DNA of 64,000 bases from Clostridia bacterium (GCA_017435305.1 JAFSFH010000002.1:1-64000), one strand, 5' to 3'; positions 25,601 to 33,815 are shown, counted from the stretch's first letter. Notes: generated by a model from the sequence alone, not told the origin. Made by a program: numbers and translations.

Positions 25601-27026
25601 CGCCCCGGACTTCGGCGCGGACTACACCTATGAGCGCTATCAGTACGGCGAGTGGACCGCCACCGACGCCAACGCCGCCGACGTGCTGGCCGAGGGTTGG
25701 GATTGCGTGGTGATCCGGTCCGCCGACGGCACCCTGGTGACCGATCTGCAGACCTTCATCAGCGCGGTGGATGCCGCCACCGATGCCCCCCTGTACTGGG
25801 ATAACGATCAGAATATGACTCAGGTCAGCCTGACCGGCGTTGAGGAGATCATCCCCACCGCCACCGCCCTGGCCAACATCCGGGGCACCGGCGTGACCGA
25901 AAACGACTTCATCGACGACTATACCACCGCTCTGGCATGGTTTGGCGTGCTCACCGACGAAACCCTGGATCAGGCGGATTACTATCCCGCCCAGGTGGCA
26001 GACGATTATTACGACGTTGCCCGTTCCGTGGCCCACGCCATGTATAACCCCTATGCGGTGGCGGATCTGTCCGAGGTGGTTCTGCTGGCCGGTTCCGACT
26101 TCCAGCCCAGCGGCGGCAACGTGGAGGCCGGTCGTCAGACGGTGCGCAACATCCTGGGCGCTATGGCGGATGCCGGCTACGGTCTGTTCGACGGCTTTAT
26201 GTCCGGCGGCGACTATTCCACCGGCACCTCTCACGACGAGACCACCGCCGGTCTGGCGGGTCTGGACGCGGAGATCTCCCGGGTTGTCTACAACAACAAG
26301 TTCTACTCCCAGGGCAACCACGACCCCGCCACCACCGTGGGTATGACCCCCCACGGCGCCCACGATCCCTTCGGTGCCCCCTACGGTCTGTACGTCATCA
26401 ACGAGGACAACTACTCCGACCTGGGTGACGGTGGCGAGAACGTGGCGAAGGAGCTGGAGAGTTACTTTGACGAGAAGCTGAACAACGGCTGGGGCAACAA
26501 GCCCATCTTCGTGCTGTGCCACGTGCCGCTGAACTTCTCCATGCGTAGCGTCACCGGTCAGAACGCCCGTACCGCTATGCCCATCGTGGAGACGCTGAAC
26601 GAGGCCGGCGAGGCCGGACTGAACATCATCTTCCTGTACGGTCATAACCACTCCGGCGGCTACGACAACTACATCGGCGGCGGCTCCGTGTACCTGAAGA
26701 AGGGCGACACCATGCTGGTGCCCAACTACGTGGACTGCACCGTCCCCGCCGAGGTGACGCTGAACTTCACCTATACGACCGCCGGCTACATCGGCTACTA
26801 CGGTACCACCGTAAACGGTGCCGACGGCGCTCTGACCATGACCGTGTTCCGCATTCAGGAGGATGGCTCGGTCATCATCGGTCGTTACGACGAGAACGGC
26901 ATTCACAACCTGAAGAGTGCCGGCGCCAAAAACACCGATAGGAGCGACATTATGGAGCCCGACCTGACGGTGTACGAGTCCTATCGCGTGGTGACCGCCA
27001 CCTCCGACGAGGAGTATATCGGTTAA
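22689..27026 (+). CDS. secreted multi-CBM metallophosphoesterase
   Basis: This 1,445-residue protein has a signal peptide (residues 1-33, AMSVAAAD cleavage region). Five carbohydrate-binding-like modules, each opening with NGDFETG/NGNFETG and a GW, begin near residues 37, 197, 333, 487 and 630. A domain at about 775-930 (YAVRIISIP...YARPYYVYDVDGEEVVVYGA) is shared with the two neighbouring secreted proteins at 27199 and 28818. A calcineurin-like phosphoesterase follows at about 1130-1360 (GSDFQPSGG, GGDYS, GNHDP, CHVPLNF, YGHNHSGG). AAGGAGG precedes ATG 22689. It probably binds glycans outside the cell and hydrolyses a phosphoester; substrate unknown. No SLH, sortase or dockerin motif is visible. 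Confidence 0.9.
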   Translation: MQTKLRKALAVLATLTMLCTLLPLGAMSVAAADVDLLVNGDFETGNGNGWTLESGTSVSSSDKHDGSYAIQTTNTSTKYQLMMRQTIEVAANTDYVFTFWYKYVGSNSGPSFYAIVKDGNESVNLNDANSRISPSNGNWTQVSHTVNSGDYTSLTLVFQNRTAGDGGTYYFDDITFVGPEPVASEEPENPVPEVKDNLVENGNFETGDFTGWEKHQSTSVSADAAYTGYYGAKLSGNGGWGGMLNQSVPVVAGGSYKVAMWVKTVSNGANIQLKDGDANGAKLGSEWFTGTEWTYKTWTVSPTTNTLFINFCGGGNGVAETVYVDDITVTKAPLIDNGDFETGDKTGWSCNSGTATIVTDAYSGNYALQISNPAQWGEAAVRTIGVKPNTQYEVAFKAKRVSGTGAFNLIVCSPVSPWTKFTKISGQNWMAANDATDANGWASYSCVYNSDEFTQMLLKFTSEVASAGSIILDDITVTELKEPSFDGYLYNGDFETGKTNPWTTYQGTDAAEDAACSGDYGLCLQGNGGWGGMAYQDIATVPGENYYFYGYFKANAAGVNIQILDQATSTKLASTWFNKTSWSVVKLKFVAKGTTTRINFCGGGTGTAEKVYADDMFIVAVTPQGSSFDGYIYNGDFEAGTTVNWSTHQQTILSTKAAYEGAAGVIMKGTGGWGGTLNQSFNVDMGNTYKLSFRYKPISNGLNVQILDADDSSKLASDYLSTANGTDWMLYEKTFSVGYTTKVTLNFCGGGTGSTEEMYVDNVSIVNLGGEENVRNLLTHNGGVSVRDLADDNRGLAFRFHLDADGVQVAKRNQYVLGTGSLDLYKNRQQTATLLRAGAVVTNNATIGEDYDALTLDNVNGTSVVDVNARYLIDLEDDSMGYAVRIISIPDHATATEIYARPYYVYDVDGEEVVVYGALSHDSYDGVAGEHKTVSVLSVGNEDSDALDILPSLFESADYDSVVIGNLYNDAAPDFGADYTYERYQYGEWTATDANAADVLAEGWDCVVIRSADGTLVTDLQTFISAVDAATDAPLYWDNDQNMTQVSLTGVEEIIPTATALANIRGTGVTENDFIDDYTTALAWFGVLTDETLDQADYYPAQVADDYYDVARSVAHAMYNPYAVADLSEVVLLAGSDFQPSGGNVEAGRQTVRNILGAMADAGYGLFDGFMSGGDYSTGTSHDETTAGLAGLDAEISRVVYNNKFYSQGNHDPATTVGMTPHGAHDPFGAPYGLYVINEDNYSDLGDGGENVAKELESYFDEKLNNGWGNKPIFVLCHVPLNFSMRSVTGQNARTAMPIVETLNEAGEAGLNIIFLYGHNHSGGYDNYIGGGSVYLKKGDTMLVPNYVDCTVPAEVTLNFTYTTAGYIGYYGTTVNGADGALTMTVFRIQEDGSVIIGRYDENGIHNLKSAGAKNTDRSDIMEPDLTVYESYRVVTATSDEEYIG

Positions 27027-27040
27027 ATTCCCCGCAACAC

Positions 27041-27081
27041 AAAGGTCCTGCAACACACGGTTGCAGGACCTTTGCTTTTTC
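27041..27081 (+). terminator. terminator of phosphoesterase gene
   Basis: GGTCCTGCAAC pairs with GTTGCAGGACC around ACACG, followed by TTTGCTTTTT. Confidence 0.88.
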
Positions 27082-27120
27082 GGCGCAGAGATGACGGGGC
27101 GATAAGTCACAAATTCCCAT

Positions 27121-27149
27121 TTGACATATTGACGGTTTCCCTATATAAT
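27121..27149 (+). promoter_or_regulatory. promoter of three-gene secreted-protein operon
   Basis: TTGACA (27121-27126) and TATAAT (27144-27149) are 17 bp apart, 50 bp before the ATG. Confidence 0.9.
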
Positions 27150-27198
27150 GGTATATGTATATATGTCCGCAAAAATATCGGGCGCAAGGAGTGTCATT

Positions 27199-28098
27199 AT
27201 GAAACGCACACTTTCCGTTGTACTGTCCCTGGTGTTGGCGGCGTGTTTGGCTCTGTCCGTATCGGCAGAGGAGACGGCGGTGCTGACCACCGACGCCTTT
27301 GACCCCACGGTGCGCACCAGCGCCACCGATACCTACGCCACCGGCACCGGTCTCGGCTTCTGCTTCACGCTGAATGCCGCCAACGTTGCCAAAAATGAAA
27401 ACAACCACGCGATCAAGCTGGATAACGCCACCCTGACCTATCAGGGCGAGGCGTGCCCCATCACCGCCATGGGCGCGGTGGTCACCCACGTGGACGCCAT
27501 CGCCACGGCGGAGCGGCTGACCCGCGACGGCGCCGCCGACAATCCGCTGTTGGTGGACGTGACGGCGAAAAAGCTGTACCGCGCCACCGCCACCTACGCC
27601 ATGTATGCGGTGCGGGTGGTGGATATCCCTCTGGAGATGGAGGATAAGATGCTGTACGCCCGCCCCTACGTGGTGGTGGAGCAGGGGGGCGAGACCGTCA
27701 CCCTGTACGGTGCCATCGCCGGCGCCAACTACACCGACACGCTCAATGCCACCGGCGTCCGCACCCCCGGCTACGGCGACGACGTAGACGGTAACGGTCG
27801 CCTGTTTGTGGGCGACACTACGGTGCTGTGCGACACCTTATACATCGAGATCCAGGACGAGTTGGACGAGTGGATGACCACCGATAATCCCGACCGTCCC
27901 GATATCATCTATTATGCCTGCTATGACGCCGACGGACAGGAACTGACCTGCTCGGCGGAGGGTTACGGCAAAATCATCCTGCCCGCTATGAGCTCGGCTT
28001 ATGCGTCGACGCTGCTGGAGGTACCTCTGGCAGAGGGCACCGCTCAGGTGCGCATCATCGGTGCTCAAATCATTTATTGGACTGAATGGGAGACGTAA
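27199..28098 (+). CDS. secreted two-domain protein, YWTxW family
   Basis: This 299-residue protein has a signal peptide (MKRTLSVVLSLVLAACLALS, cleavage near VSAEE). Its N-domain (about 38-185) contains GTGLGFCFTLN, YAVRVVDIP and YARPYVVVEQGGETVTLYGA, homologous to a domain in the 22689 and 28818 proteins. The C-domain (about 188-299) opens GDDVDGNGR and ends VRIIGAQIIYWTEWET, shared with the next two genes. No enzyme motif is recognised. AAGGAG precedes the start. Function unknown; extracellular or cell-surface location is inferred. Confidence 0.85.
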   Translation: MKRTLSVVLSLVLAACLALSVSAEETAVLTTDAFDPTVRTSATDTYATGTGLGFCFTLNAANVAKNENNHAIKLDNATLTYQGEACPITAMGAVVTHVDAIATAERLTRDGAADNPLLVDVTAKKLYRATATYAMYAVRVVDIPLEMEDKMLYARPYVVVEQGGETVTLYGAIAGANYTDTLNATGVRTPGYGDDVDGNGRLFVGDTTVLCDTLYIEIQDELDEWMTTDNPDRPDIIYYACYDADGQELTCSAEGYGKIILPAMSSAYASTLLEVPLAEGTAQVRIIGAQIIYWTEWET

Positions 28099-28100
28099 TT

Positions 28101-28781
28101 ATGAAAAAAACGCTGATTGTCATTCCGCTGTTGGTGCTGACGCTGCTGCTGACCGCCTGCGGCCATAAGACACCGGACAAGCAGGACGAGCCCGACACCA
28201 CCACCACGACCACCGAGAGTGCCGTGGAGGGCGGCTCCACCACCTCCTCCAACGGGGGAGATAAATCCACCACCGGTGACAAGGCTAAGCCTACCGATAA
28301 CGTGGTGAACTGGGAGGACCTGTTCGGTGATGAGGACACCACCACCGGCAAGGACGGTAAGACCACCACCACCTCCACCACCAAGAAGAAGACCACCACC
28401 TCCACCGCCCCCACCACTACGCTGAAGCCTACCACCATTGATAAGGTTTCTCTGCCGGCTGTGGGCTCCGACGTGGACGGCCGCGGACGCATTAAGGTGT
28501 CCGGCGTATCTCTTAAGAACGGCGTGATGGCCATCTCCATCCGCAATTATACCGACGAGCAGAAGACCCAGTGGATCACCGAGGAGACCGACTACGTCAC
28601 CTACGCCTGCTACGATAAAGACGGCAAGCGGCTGACCGGTACCGACGCCACCTTCGGCTATCTGTATCTGGGCTGTCTGGAGGACGGTGACGAGATCACT
28701 TTGTCCGTCGAGCTGCCCAAGGGAACCGCCAGCGTACAGCTGACCGGCGCAAAAATTGCCTATTGGACCCCCTGGTCCTGA
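28101..28781 (+). CDS. lipoprotein, YWTxW family
   Basis: This 226-residue lipoprotein has a type II signal peptide with lipobox LLTAC at residues 17-21. A low-complexity Thr/Ser/Lys-rich linker (about 28-115) carries the C-domain (about 118-226; VGSDVDGRGRIKVSG, WITEETDYVTYACYDKDGK, LTGAKIAYWTPWS) away from the membrane. It lacks the N-domain of its two neighbours. It begins 2 bp after the upstream stop, so the operon is tight. It may be the membrane anchor of the set, but that is inference. Confidence 0.85.
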   Translation: MKKTLIVIPLLVLTLLLTACGHKTPDKQDEPDTTTTTTESAVEGGSTTSSNGGDKSTTGDKAKPTDNVVNWEDLFGDEDTTTGKDGKTTTTSTTKKKTTTSTAPTTTLKPTTIDKVSLPAVGSDVDGRGRIKVSGVSLKNGVMAISIRNYTDEQKTQWITEETDYVTYACYDKDGKRLTGTDATFGYLYLGCLEDGDEITLSVELPKGTASVQLTGAKIAYWTPWS

Positions 28782-28817
28782 TATAAAAACAACCGATTTC
28801 GAGAGGAGAAACCCGCT

Positions 28818-29660
28818 ATGAAAAAACTGATTTCCCTGCTGCTGGCTGTTGTGATGCTGGCTACCCTGTGCGTGTCTGTGAATGCGGCGGACACCGTCAT
28901 CGAACCCCAGGTGCTCAACAGCATCACCGAAGAGGACGAGACCGGTCTGGGTCTGGCCTTCCTGTACACCATGAATATGAACGACGTGGCCATTATCGGC
29001 AACCGTACCTTTAACGGCGCCTATGTGGGTGACCAAAAGGTGGTCAAGCTGGGCGCCGTTGTTTCCAACCAGGAGGAGACCGGCACCGACCCCAACGCCA
29101 TGGTTATCGAGAACACCAACGGCATTAAGCTGCTGAACGTGGAGGCCACCAAGCTGTGGGACGGCTGGACCGATACCCAACTGCAGTATGCGGTGCGCAT
29201 CACCAACATCCCCACCACCGCCAACAAGACCCAGGTTTACGCCCGCCCCTATTACATCCTGGAGGATGGCACCGTCGTTTACGGCGCCATCAGCAATAAG
29301 AGCTATTTCTCCGGCTGGTGCGATGCACAGGATCCCGTTGAGCTGCCTGCCATCGGCACCGACATCGACGTGACCAAGAAGAAAAACCGCATCCGCGTAT
29401 CCAAGGCGGAGATCGTGGATCGCACCGTCACCCTCACCTTCCAGAACTACACCAGCAACTGGATCACCGAGGAGACCGACTACGTCAAGTGGACCGCTTA
29501 CGATGCTGACGGCAACTCGCTGAAGGTCGGCACCATCTACATCGGCTGCATCGACACCAAGAAGAATAAGATCAAGTCCTTCACCTTCGATGTGCCGGAC
29601 GCCACCGCCAAGGTGGCCCTGACCGGCTCCAAGATCACCTACTGGACCGAATGGGCATAA
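28818..29660 (+). CDS. secreted two-domain protein, YWTxW family
   Basis: This 280-residue protein has a signal peptide (MKKLISLLLAVVMLATLC, cleavage near VNAAD). The N-domain (about 31-170) has GLGLAFLYTMN, YAVRITNIP and YARPYYILEDGTVVYGA. The C-domain (about 173-280) has GTDIDVTKKKNRIRVSK, NWITEETDYVKWTAYDADGN and LTGSKITYWTEWA. WITEETDYV is shared with the 28101 lipoprotein. GAGAGGAG precedes the ATG, 36 bp after the lipoprotein gene. No cell-wall sorting signal is seen. Confidence 0.85.
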   Translation: MKKLISLLLAVVMLATLCVSVNAADTVIEPQVLNSITEEDETGLGLAFLYTMNMNDVAIIGNRTFNGAYVGDQKVVKLGAVVSNQEETGTDPNAMVIENTNGIKLLNVEATKLWDGWTDTQLQYAVRITNIPTTANKTQVYARPYYILEDGTVVYGAISNKSYFSGWCDAQDPVELPAIGTDIDVTKKKNRIRVSKAEIVDRTVTLTFQNYTSNWITEETDYVKWTAYDADGNSLKVGTIYIGCIDTKKNKIKSFTFDVPDATAKVALTGSKITYWTEWA

Positions 29661-29933
29661 GTAGCAACCACTAACGCCAACCTTGCTTGGCGTTTTCGGC
29701 GGTCGGTTTTCCGCCAGAACGGCTCAAAATGCTCGGCAATACATCCAGTATTGCCTGCGCTTTTTCACCATTCTGACAAAAAACCACCCCACCGCTAACA
29801 CCAATCCGGTTGGCGTTAGCGGTTGCGGAAATCACCGCAAACGTACAGCGAAAATTGCCGCAATTGTACAGAGATATTTTCAACAGCAGGTGCCGCTCGG
29901 TGCCTGCTGTTGCCCTATAAGGAGGAGAAGAGT
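29661..29933. other. intergenic region with inverted repeats
   Basis: No gene is seen. Stems include CGCTAACACC/GGCGTTAGCG (about 29790-29821), GCCAACCTTGCTTGGC (about 29678-29693) and CAGCAGGTGCC/TGCCTGCTG (about 29882-29911). The first two may terminate the secreted-protein operon. Confidence 0.5.
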
Positions 29934-30689
29934 ATGAGTATTGCGATTTTGACCGGCGCCTCCGCCGGACTGGGTCAGTCCTTTTTTAAGAGCCTGATCG
30001 CCCGCTATCCCGACCTGGACGGCATCTGGCTCATCGCCCGCCGTAAAGAGCGGCTGGAGCAGATGGCGGCGGACAGCCCCGTGCCGGTGACGGTGCTGCC
30101 CCTGGATCTGGTGGATCCCGCCTCCTACGACGCGTTGGGGGATAAGCTGAAGGCCGAGGGCGCACAGGTAAAGATCCTCATCAACAATGCGGGTCTGGGC
30201 GAGCTGGACAACGTGGCGGACAGCACCTGGCCGGTGCAGAGCCGTATGGTGGATCTGAACTGCCGTGCTCTGACGGCGGTCACCACCGTGGTACTGCCCT
30301 ATATGGAGCGGGGCTCCTTTATCATCAACGTCTGCTCCATCGCCTCCTTCTGCCCCAACACCCGTATGACCGTCTACTCCTCCACCAAGGCCTACGTGAT
30401 GAGCTTCACCAAGGGTCTGCGGGAGGAGCTCAAGCCCCTGGGGATTAATGCGCTGGCGGTGTGCCCCGGACCTATGAACACCGAGTTTTTGGACGTGGCC
30501 AACATCACCGAGCGCTCCAAGATGTTCAAGACCCTGCCCTACAGCGACCCCGATGCGGTAGCGGATAAGGCGATGGTCAAGGCCGCCCGCGGGCGCTGCG
30601 TCTACACCCACCTGTTGTTATTTAAGTTCTATCGGGTGCTGGCAAAGTTGCTGCCCCACAATATTATGATGCAATTCTGTAAGACGTGA
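29934..30689 (+). CDS. short-chain dehydrogenase/reductase
   Basis: This 251-residue SDR has TGASAGLGQSF (NAD(P)-binding TGxxxGxG), LINNAGLGE, a catalytic Ser in CSIASF and YSSTKAYVMSF with the YxxxK pair. It reduces or oxidises a carbonyl/alcohol; the substrate is not evident. ARRKERL after the second strand suggests NADP(H). GGAGGAG precedes the ATG. It is 9 bp before the aldo-keto reductase and probably co-transcribed. Confidence 0.9.
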   Translation: MSIAILTGASAGLGQSFFKSLIARYPDLDGIWLIARRKERLEQMAADSPVPVTVLPLDLVDPASYDALGDKLKAEGAQVKILINNAGLGELDNVADSTWPVQSRMVDLNCRALTAVTTVVLPYMERGSFIINVCSIASFCPNTRMTVYSSTKAYVMSFTKGLREELKPLGINALAVCPGPMNTEFLDVANITERSKMFKTLPYSDPDAVADKAMVKAARGRCVYTHLLLFKFYRVLAKLLPHNIMMQFCKT

Positions 30690-30698
30690 GGTATCCCT

Positions 30699-31832
30699 AT
30701 GAATAAGAAATCCTTAGGCTTCGGTCTGATGCGTCTGCCGATGGTGGACGGAAAAGTGGATATCCCCCTGTGCTGTGAGATGGCGGACCGCTTTATGGCA
30801 GCGGGCGGCACCTATTTCGATACCGCCCTGATGTACTGCGGCGAGCAGTCGGAGGCGGCGGTGCGGGAGATCGTCACCCACCGCTATCCCCGGGACGCCT
30901 TCACCGTCGCCACCAAGCTGCACAGCGGCTTTTTTGAAACGTTGGAGGATCGCGACCGCGTATTTTCCGCCCAGCTGGAGCGGATGGGGGTGGAGTATTT
31001 CGACTATTACCTCATCCACGCCATCGACCGCAACTGCTACGATAAATACACCCGCTTGGACTGTTTTGAATGGCTGAAGCAAAAGAAGGCGCAGGGGCTG
31101 GTGCGGCACATCGGCTTCTCCTTCCACGATTCCGCGGACTTTCTGGAGCGGGTGCTCACCGAGCACCCCGAGATGGAGTTCGTGCAGTTGCAGCTCAACT
31201 ATCTGGACTGGGACAGCGAGGACGTCCAGTCCCGCAAGTGCTATGAGACCGCCCGCCGCTTTGATAAGCCCATCGTCGTGATGGAGCCGGTAAAGGGCGG
31301 TACGCTGGCGTCTGTGCCCCCCGCGGCGGAGGCGCTGATGAAGGCCGCCCACCCCGACTGGACGCCCGCTTCCTGGGCGCTGCGCTTCGTGATGGAGCTT
31401 GACGGCGTGATGACGGTGCTCAGCGGTATGAGCAACCGTGAGCAGATGCTGGACAACATCGCCACCGCCGCCGACCCCGTCCTGCTGACCGAGGAGGACC
31501 GCGCTATTCTGCGGCAGGTGGCGGCCATTCTGCGGGGACAGTCCGGCATTCCCTGTACGGGGTGCGCCTACTGCGTCACCGACTGTCCTATGAGCATCCC
31601 CATCCCTCGCTGCTTCTCCATCTATAACGAGGATCAGCAGATCTACGGCGGAGCGGGCAAGGATTGGGATAGCTCCGTATGGACCCCCGCCTCGACCTAT
31701 TACGACAATCTGGTGAAGGAGCAGAACGGCGCCGCCGCCTGCATCGCCTGCGGTGCCTGCGCCGCCCACTGCCCCCAACACCTGGACATCCCCGCTCTGC
31801 TGCAGGACGTGGCTGGGCGCTTTGGGGCATAA
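30699..31832 (+). CDS. aldo-keto reductase with 2[4Fe-4S] tail
   Basis: This 377-residue protein combines an AKR barrel (GFGLMRLP at the N-terminus, FDTALMYCGEQSE with the catalytic Asp/Tyr, YLIHAID) with a C-terminal ferredoxin-like domain (about 280-377) carrying CTGCAYCVTDCP and CIACGACAAHCP. The layout is common in anaerobes and is predicted to pass electrons between an Fe-S pool and an organic substrate. The gene begins 9 bp after the SDR. Confidence 0.92.
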   Translation: MNKKSLGFGLMRLPMVDGKVDIPLCCEMADRFMAAGGTYFDTALMYCGEQSEAAVREIVTHRYPRDAFTVATKLHSGFFETLEDRDRVFSAQLERMGVEYFDYYLIHAIDRNCYDKYTRLDCFEWLKQKKAQGLVRHIGFSFHDSADFLERVLTEHPEMEFVQLQLNYLDWDSEDVQSRKCYETARRFDKPIVVMEPVKGGTLASVPPAAEALMKAAHPDWTPASWALRFVMELDGVMTVLSGMSNREQMLDNIATAADPVLLTEEDRAILRQVAAILRGQSGIPCTGCAYCVTDCPMSIPIPRCFSIYNEDQQIYGGAGKDWDSSVWTPASTYYDNLVKEQNGAAACIACGACAAHCPQHLDIPALLQDVAGRFGA

Positions 31833-31844
31833 GGAGGAATCTCT

Positions 31845-32381
31845 ATGAAAACGAAATCCTTGTCTTTTGCGGACGTGTGGAAGAAATCGCTGCTGACCGC
31901 CATCACCGTGACGGTGGCGGTGGCGCTGCCGTGGCTGTGCCACCTGCTGGGCGGTGCCCTCGGCTTGGGCACCGGCTTAGGCGAGGTGCTGTTGCCGATG
32001 CACCTGCCGGTGATGCTGGCGGGTATGTTCGGCGGCTCTGTGGTGGGGCTGGTGTGCGGCGTTGCGTCCCCCTTGATCAGCGCTGCCCTCACCGGTATGC
32101 CGCTGCCCGCTATGCTCCCCTTTATGATGGTGGAGTTGGCGGTGTACGGTCTGACCGCCGGTCTGCTCCGCCGCAATCACCTGCCTACCTTTGTCAACGT
32201 GCTGTTGGTGCAGGTGGCGGGTCGTTTTGCTCGCGCTGTGGTGCTGGCTGTGGCGGTGTATGGCTTTGGTTTTGATCATCTGCCCATCTCGCTGATTTGG
32301 ACCAGCATCGCGGTTGGCTTGGCCGGCATTCTGATTCAGTGGGCGGTGCTGCCGCCGGTGTGGCGGAGGGTTGGACAATGA
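31845..32381 (+). CDS. ECF transporter S component
   Basis: This 178-residue protein has about five or six membrane helices and the pattern of ECF substrate-capture subunits (LLPMHLPVMLAGMFGG, PFMMVELAVYGLTAGLL). It would deliver a vitamin or related micronutrient to a shared ECF energising module not seen here; specificity is unknown. GGAGG precedes the ATG. Its stop overlaps the next gene's start (ATGA), so it is coupled to the DUF1893 protein. Confidence 0.85.
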   Translation: MKTKSLSFADVWKKSLLTAITVTVAVALPWLCHLLGGALGLGTGLGEVLLPMHLPVMLAGMFGGSVVGLVCGVASPLISAALTGMPLPAMLPFMMVELAVYGLTAGLLRRNHLPTFVNVLLVQVAGRFARAVVLAVAVYGFGFDHLPISLIWTSIAVGLAGILIQWAVLPPVWRRVGQ

Positions 32382-32806
32382 CCGACTTAGAGAGAGCGAA
32401 GGCTCTACTGACCGAGGGCGGTTACACCGTCGCTCTGTGCCGCGGGGCGGAAACCTACACCGACACCCGACGCGGCGTGGCACCCCTGCTGGCGATGCTG
32501 GACAGCGGGGAAGACCTGACCGATTTTGCCGCCGCCGATAAGGTGGTGGGCAAGGCTGCCGCATTTTTGTACCTGCGGTTGGGGGTCAAGGCCGTGCACG
32601 GCGGGGTCATGAGCACCCCCGCCCGCGATCTGCTGACCGCCCACGGCGTCAGCGCCACCTACGATACCCTGGTTCCCGCCATCCGCAACAGGGCGGGGGA
32701 TGGGTATTGCCCTATGGAGCAGGTGTCCCTGCCCCACACCGACCCCGCCGAGGCAGAAATCGCCATTCGCGCCAAATTGGCTCAGTTGGAGCACCACAAG
32801 ATATAG
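32378..32806 (+). CDS. DUF1893 protein
   Basis: This 142-residue cytoplasmic protein has the DUF1893 pattern: LERAKALLTEGGYTVAL at the start, RRGVAPLLAMLD, DKVVGKAAAFLYLRLGV and a C-terminal IRNRAGDGYCPME. The structurally known relative TM1506 has a cytidine-deaminase-like fold without clear activity. It is the last gene of the operon, translationally coupled to the ECF S component. Confidence 0.85.
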   Translation: MTDLERAKALLTEGGYTVALCRGAETYTDTRRGVAPLLAMLDSGEDLTDFAAADKVVGKAAAFLYLRLGVKAVHGGVMSTPARDLLTAHGVSATYDTLVPAIRNRAGDGYCPMEQVSLPHTDPAEAEIAIRAKLAQLEHHKI

Positions 32807-32871
32807 TGTCACCCGAAAAATAAAACCACAAAATAACCCCCTGCTGTAAAGGCGATTACACAATCTGTAAT

Positions 32872-32918
32872 AACCCCCGCAAACCCAGTCAAATCAAGGG
32901 TTTGCGGGGGTTTTGTGT
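32872..32918 (+). terminator. terminator of SDR-DUF1893 operon
   Basis: AACCCCCGCAAACCC pairs with GGGTTTGCGGGGGTT across a short loop, then T-rich sequence. Confidence 0.88.
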
Positions 32919-32992
32919 CGTAAAAAGCTGCTTTTTGCAGTTTTTTGGACATCAAGATATGCTAAATTTTATACAAAATGTAATCAAATTAC

Positions 32993-33006
32993 CACAATAT
33001 ATTGTG
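32993..33006. promoter_or_regulatory. NrdR box
   Basis: CACAATATATTGTG is a perfect 14-bp palindrome close to the NrdR box consensus acaCwATATATwGtgt. It ends 9 bp before the -35 of the nrd promoter. NrdR with dATP/ATP represses ribonucleotide reductase genes. I do not see a clear second box at the usual spacing. Confidence 0.85.
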
Positions 33007-33015
33007 TTTTTGCTG

Positions 33016-33045
33016 TTGACATTAACATAGCCCCTGTGATATACT
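33016..33045 (+). promoter_or_regulatory. promoter of nrdGD
   Basis: TTGACA (33016-33021) and TATACT (33040-33045) are 18 bp apart, 37 bp before nrdG. Confidence 0.85.
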
Positions 33046-33082
33046 GGCAAGGCACCCCCTTTTTTGGGGGAGGAGGAACATT

Positions 33083-33769
33083 ATGAACGTCCAAGGGTAT
33101 CAAAAATTAACACTGTTGGACTTTCCCGGTCGCACAGCCTGCACACTATTCACCGGCGGATGCAATCTGCGGTGCCCCTTTTGCCACAATGCGGGTCTGG
33201 TACGCACCCCTCTGGCGGAGCGAAACTGCGCCGACGAGGTACTCTGCTACCTAGAAAAACGACGTGGCATTCTGGACGGCGTGTGTGTCACCGGCGGTGA
33301 GCCGCTGCTGCAGCCCGACCTGGCGGATTTTATTCACCGGATCAAGGAAATGGGCTACGCGGTCAAGCTGGACACCAACGGCAGCCTGCCCGACCGCCTG
33401 TCCGCTCTGCTGGAGCAGGGTCTGGTGGACTACGTGGCGATGGACATCAAGTCGTCGCCCGACGGCTATGCTGCCGCCACCGGCACCGAGGTGGATATGA
33501 CGGTGTACGAGCGCTCGGTGCAGATACTGCGTAATAGCGGTGTGCCCTATGAGTTTCGCACCACCGCGGTGGGGGGCATCCACACCCCCGCGGACTTTGC
33601 CGCCATCGGGCGGTGGCTGGGTGACGTGCCCCGTTATTTCATCCAGCGCTTTGTGGACTCCGGTCAGCTGCTGGGGGAGGGGTATCACCCCTTCTCCATC
33701 GAGGAGATGGAGCACCTGCTGACCGTCGTGCGGGAGCATATTCCCGCCGCACAGCTCCGTGGATGTTAA
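33083..33769 (+). CDS. nrdG: anaerobic RNR activating protein
   Basis: This 228-residue radical SAM protein carries CNLRCPFC, TGGEPLLQ and LDTNGSLPD. It generates the glycyl radical on NrdD, encoded next. The long form (over 200 residues, like PFL-activase relatives) is common in Clostridia. GGAGGAGG precedes ATG 33083. nrdG lies before nrdD, the reverse of the E. coli order, under an NrdR-type promoter. Confidence 0.92.
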   Translation: MNVQGYQKLTLLDFPGRTACTLFTGGCNLRCPFCHNAGLVRTPLAERNCADEVLCYLEKRRGILDGVCVTGGEPLLQPDLADFIHRIKEMGYAVKLDTNGSLPDRLSALLEQGLVDYVAMDIKSSPDGYAAATGTEVDMTVYERSVQILRNSGVPYEFRTTAVGGIHTPADFAAIGRWLGDVPRYFIQRFVDSGQLLGEGYHPFSIEEMEHLLTVVREHIPAAQLRGC

Positions 33770-33815
33770 GAGGGTTGTTTATTAAAAGGAATATAATTAA
33801 GAGAGGGAGAGATTT

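Noticed and set aside
22614..27110. Very long open frame on the minus strand (about 1,498 codons)
   Set aside because: It is antisense to the CBM-phosphoesterase gene, has Val/Gly/His-rich low-complexity content typical of the mirror of GC-rich coding DNA, and no ribosome site.
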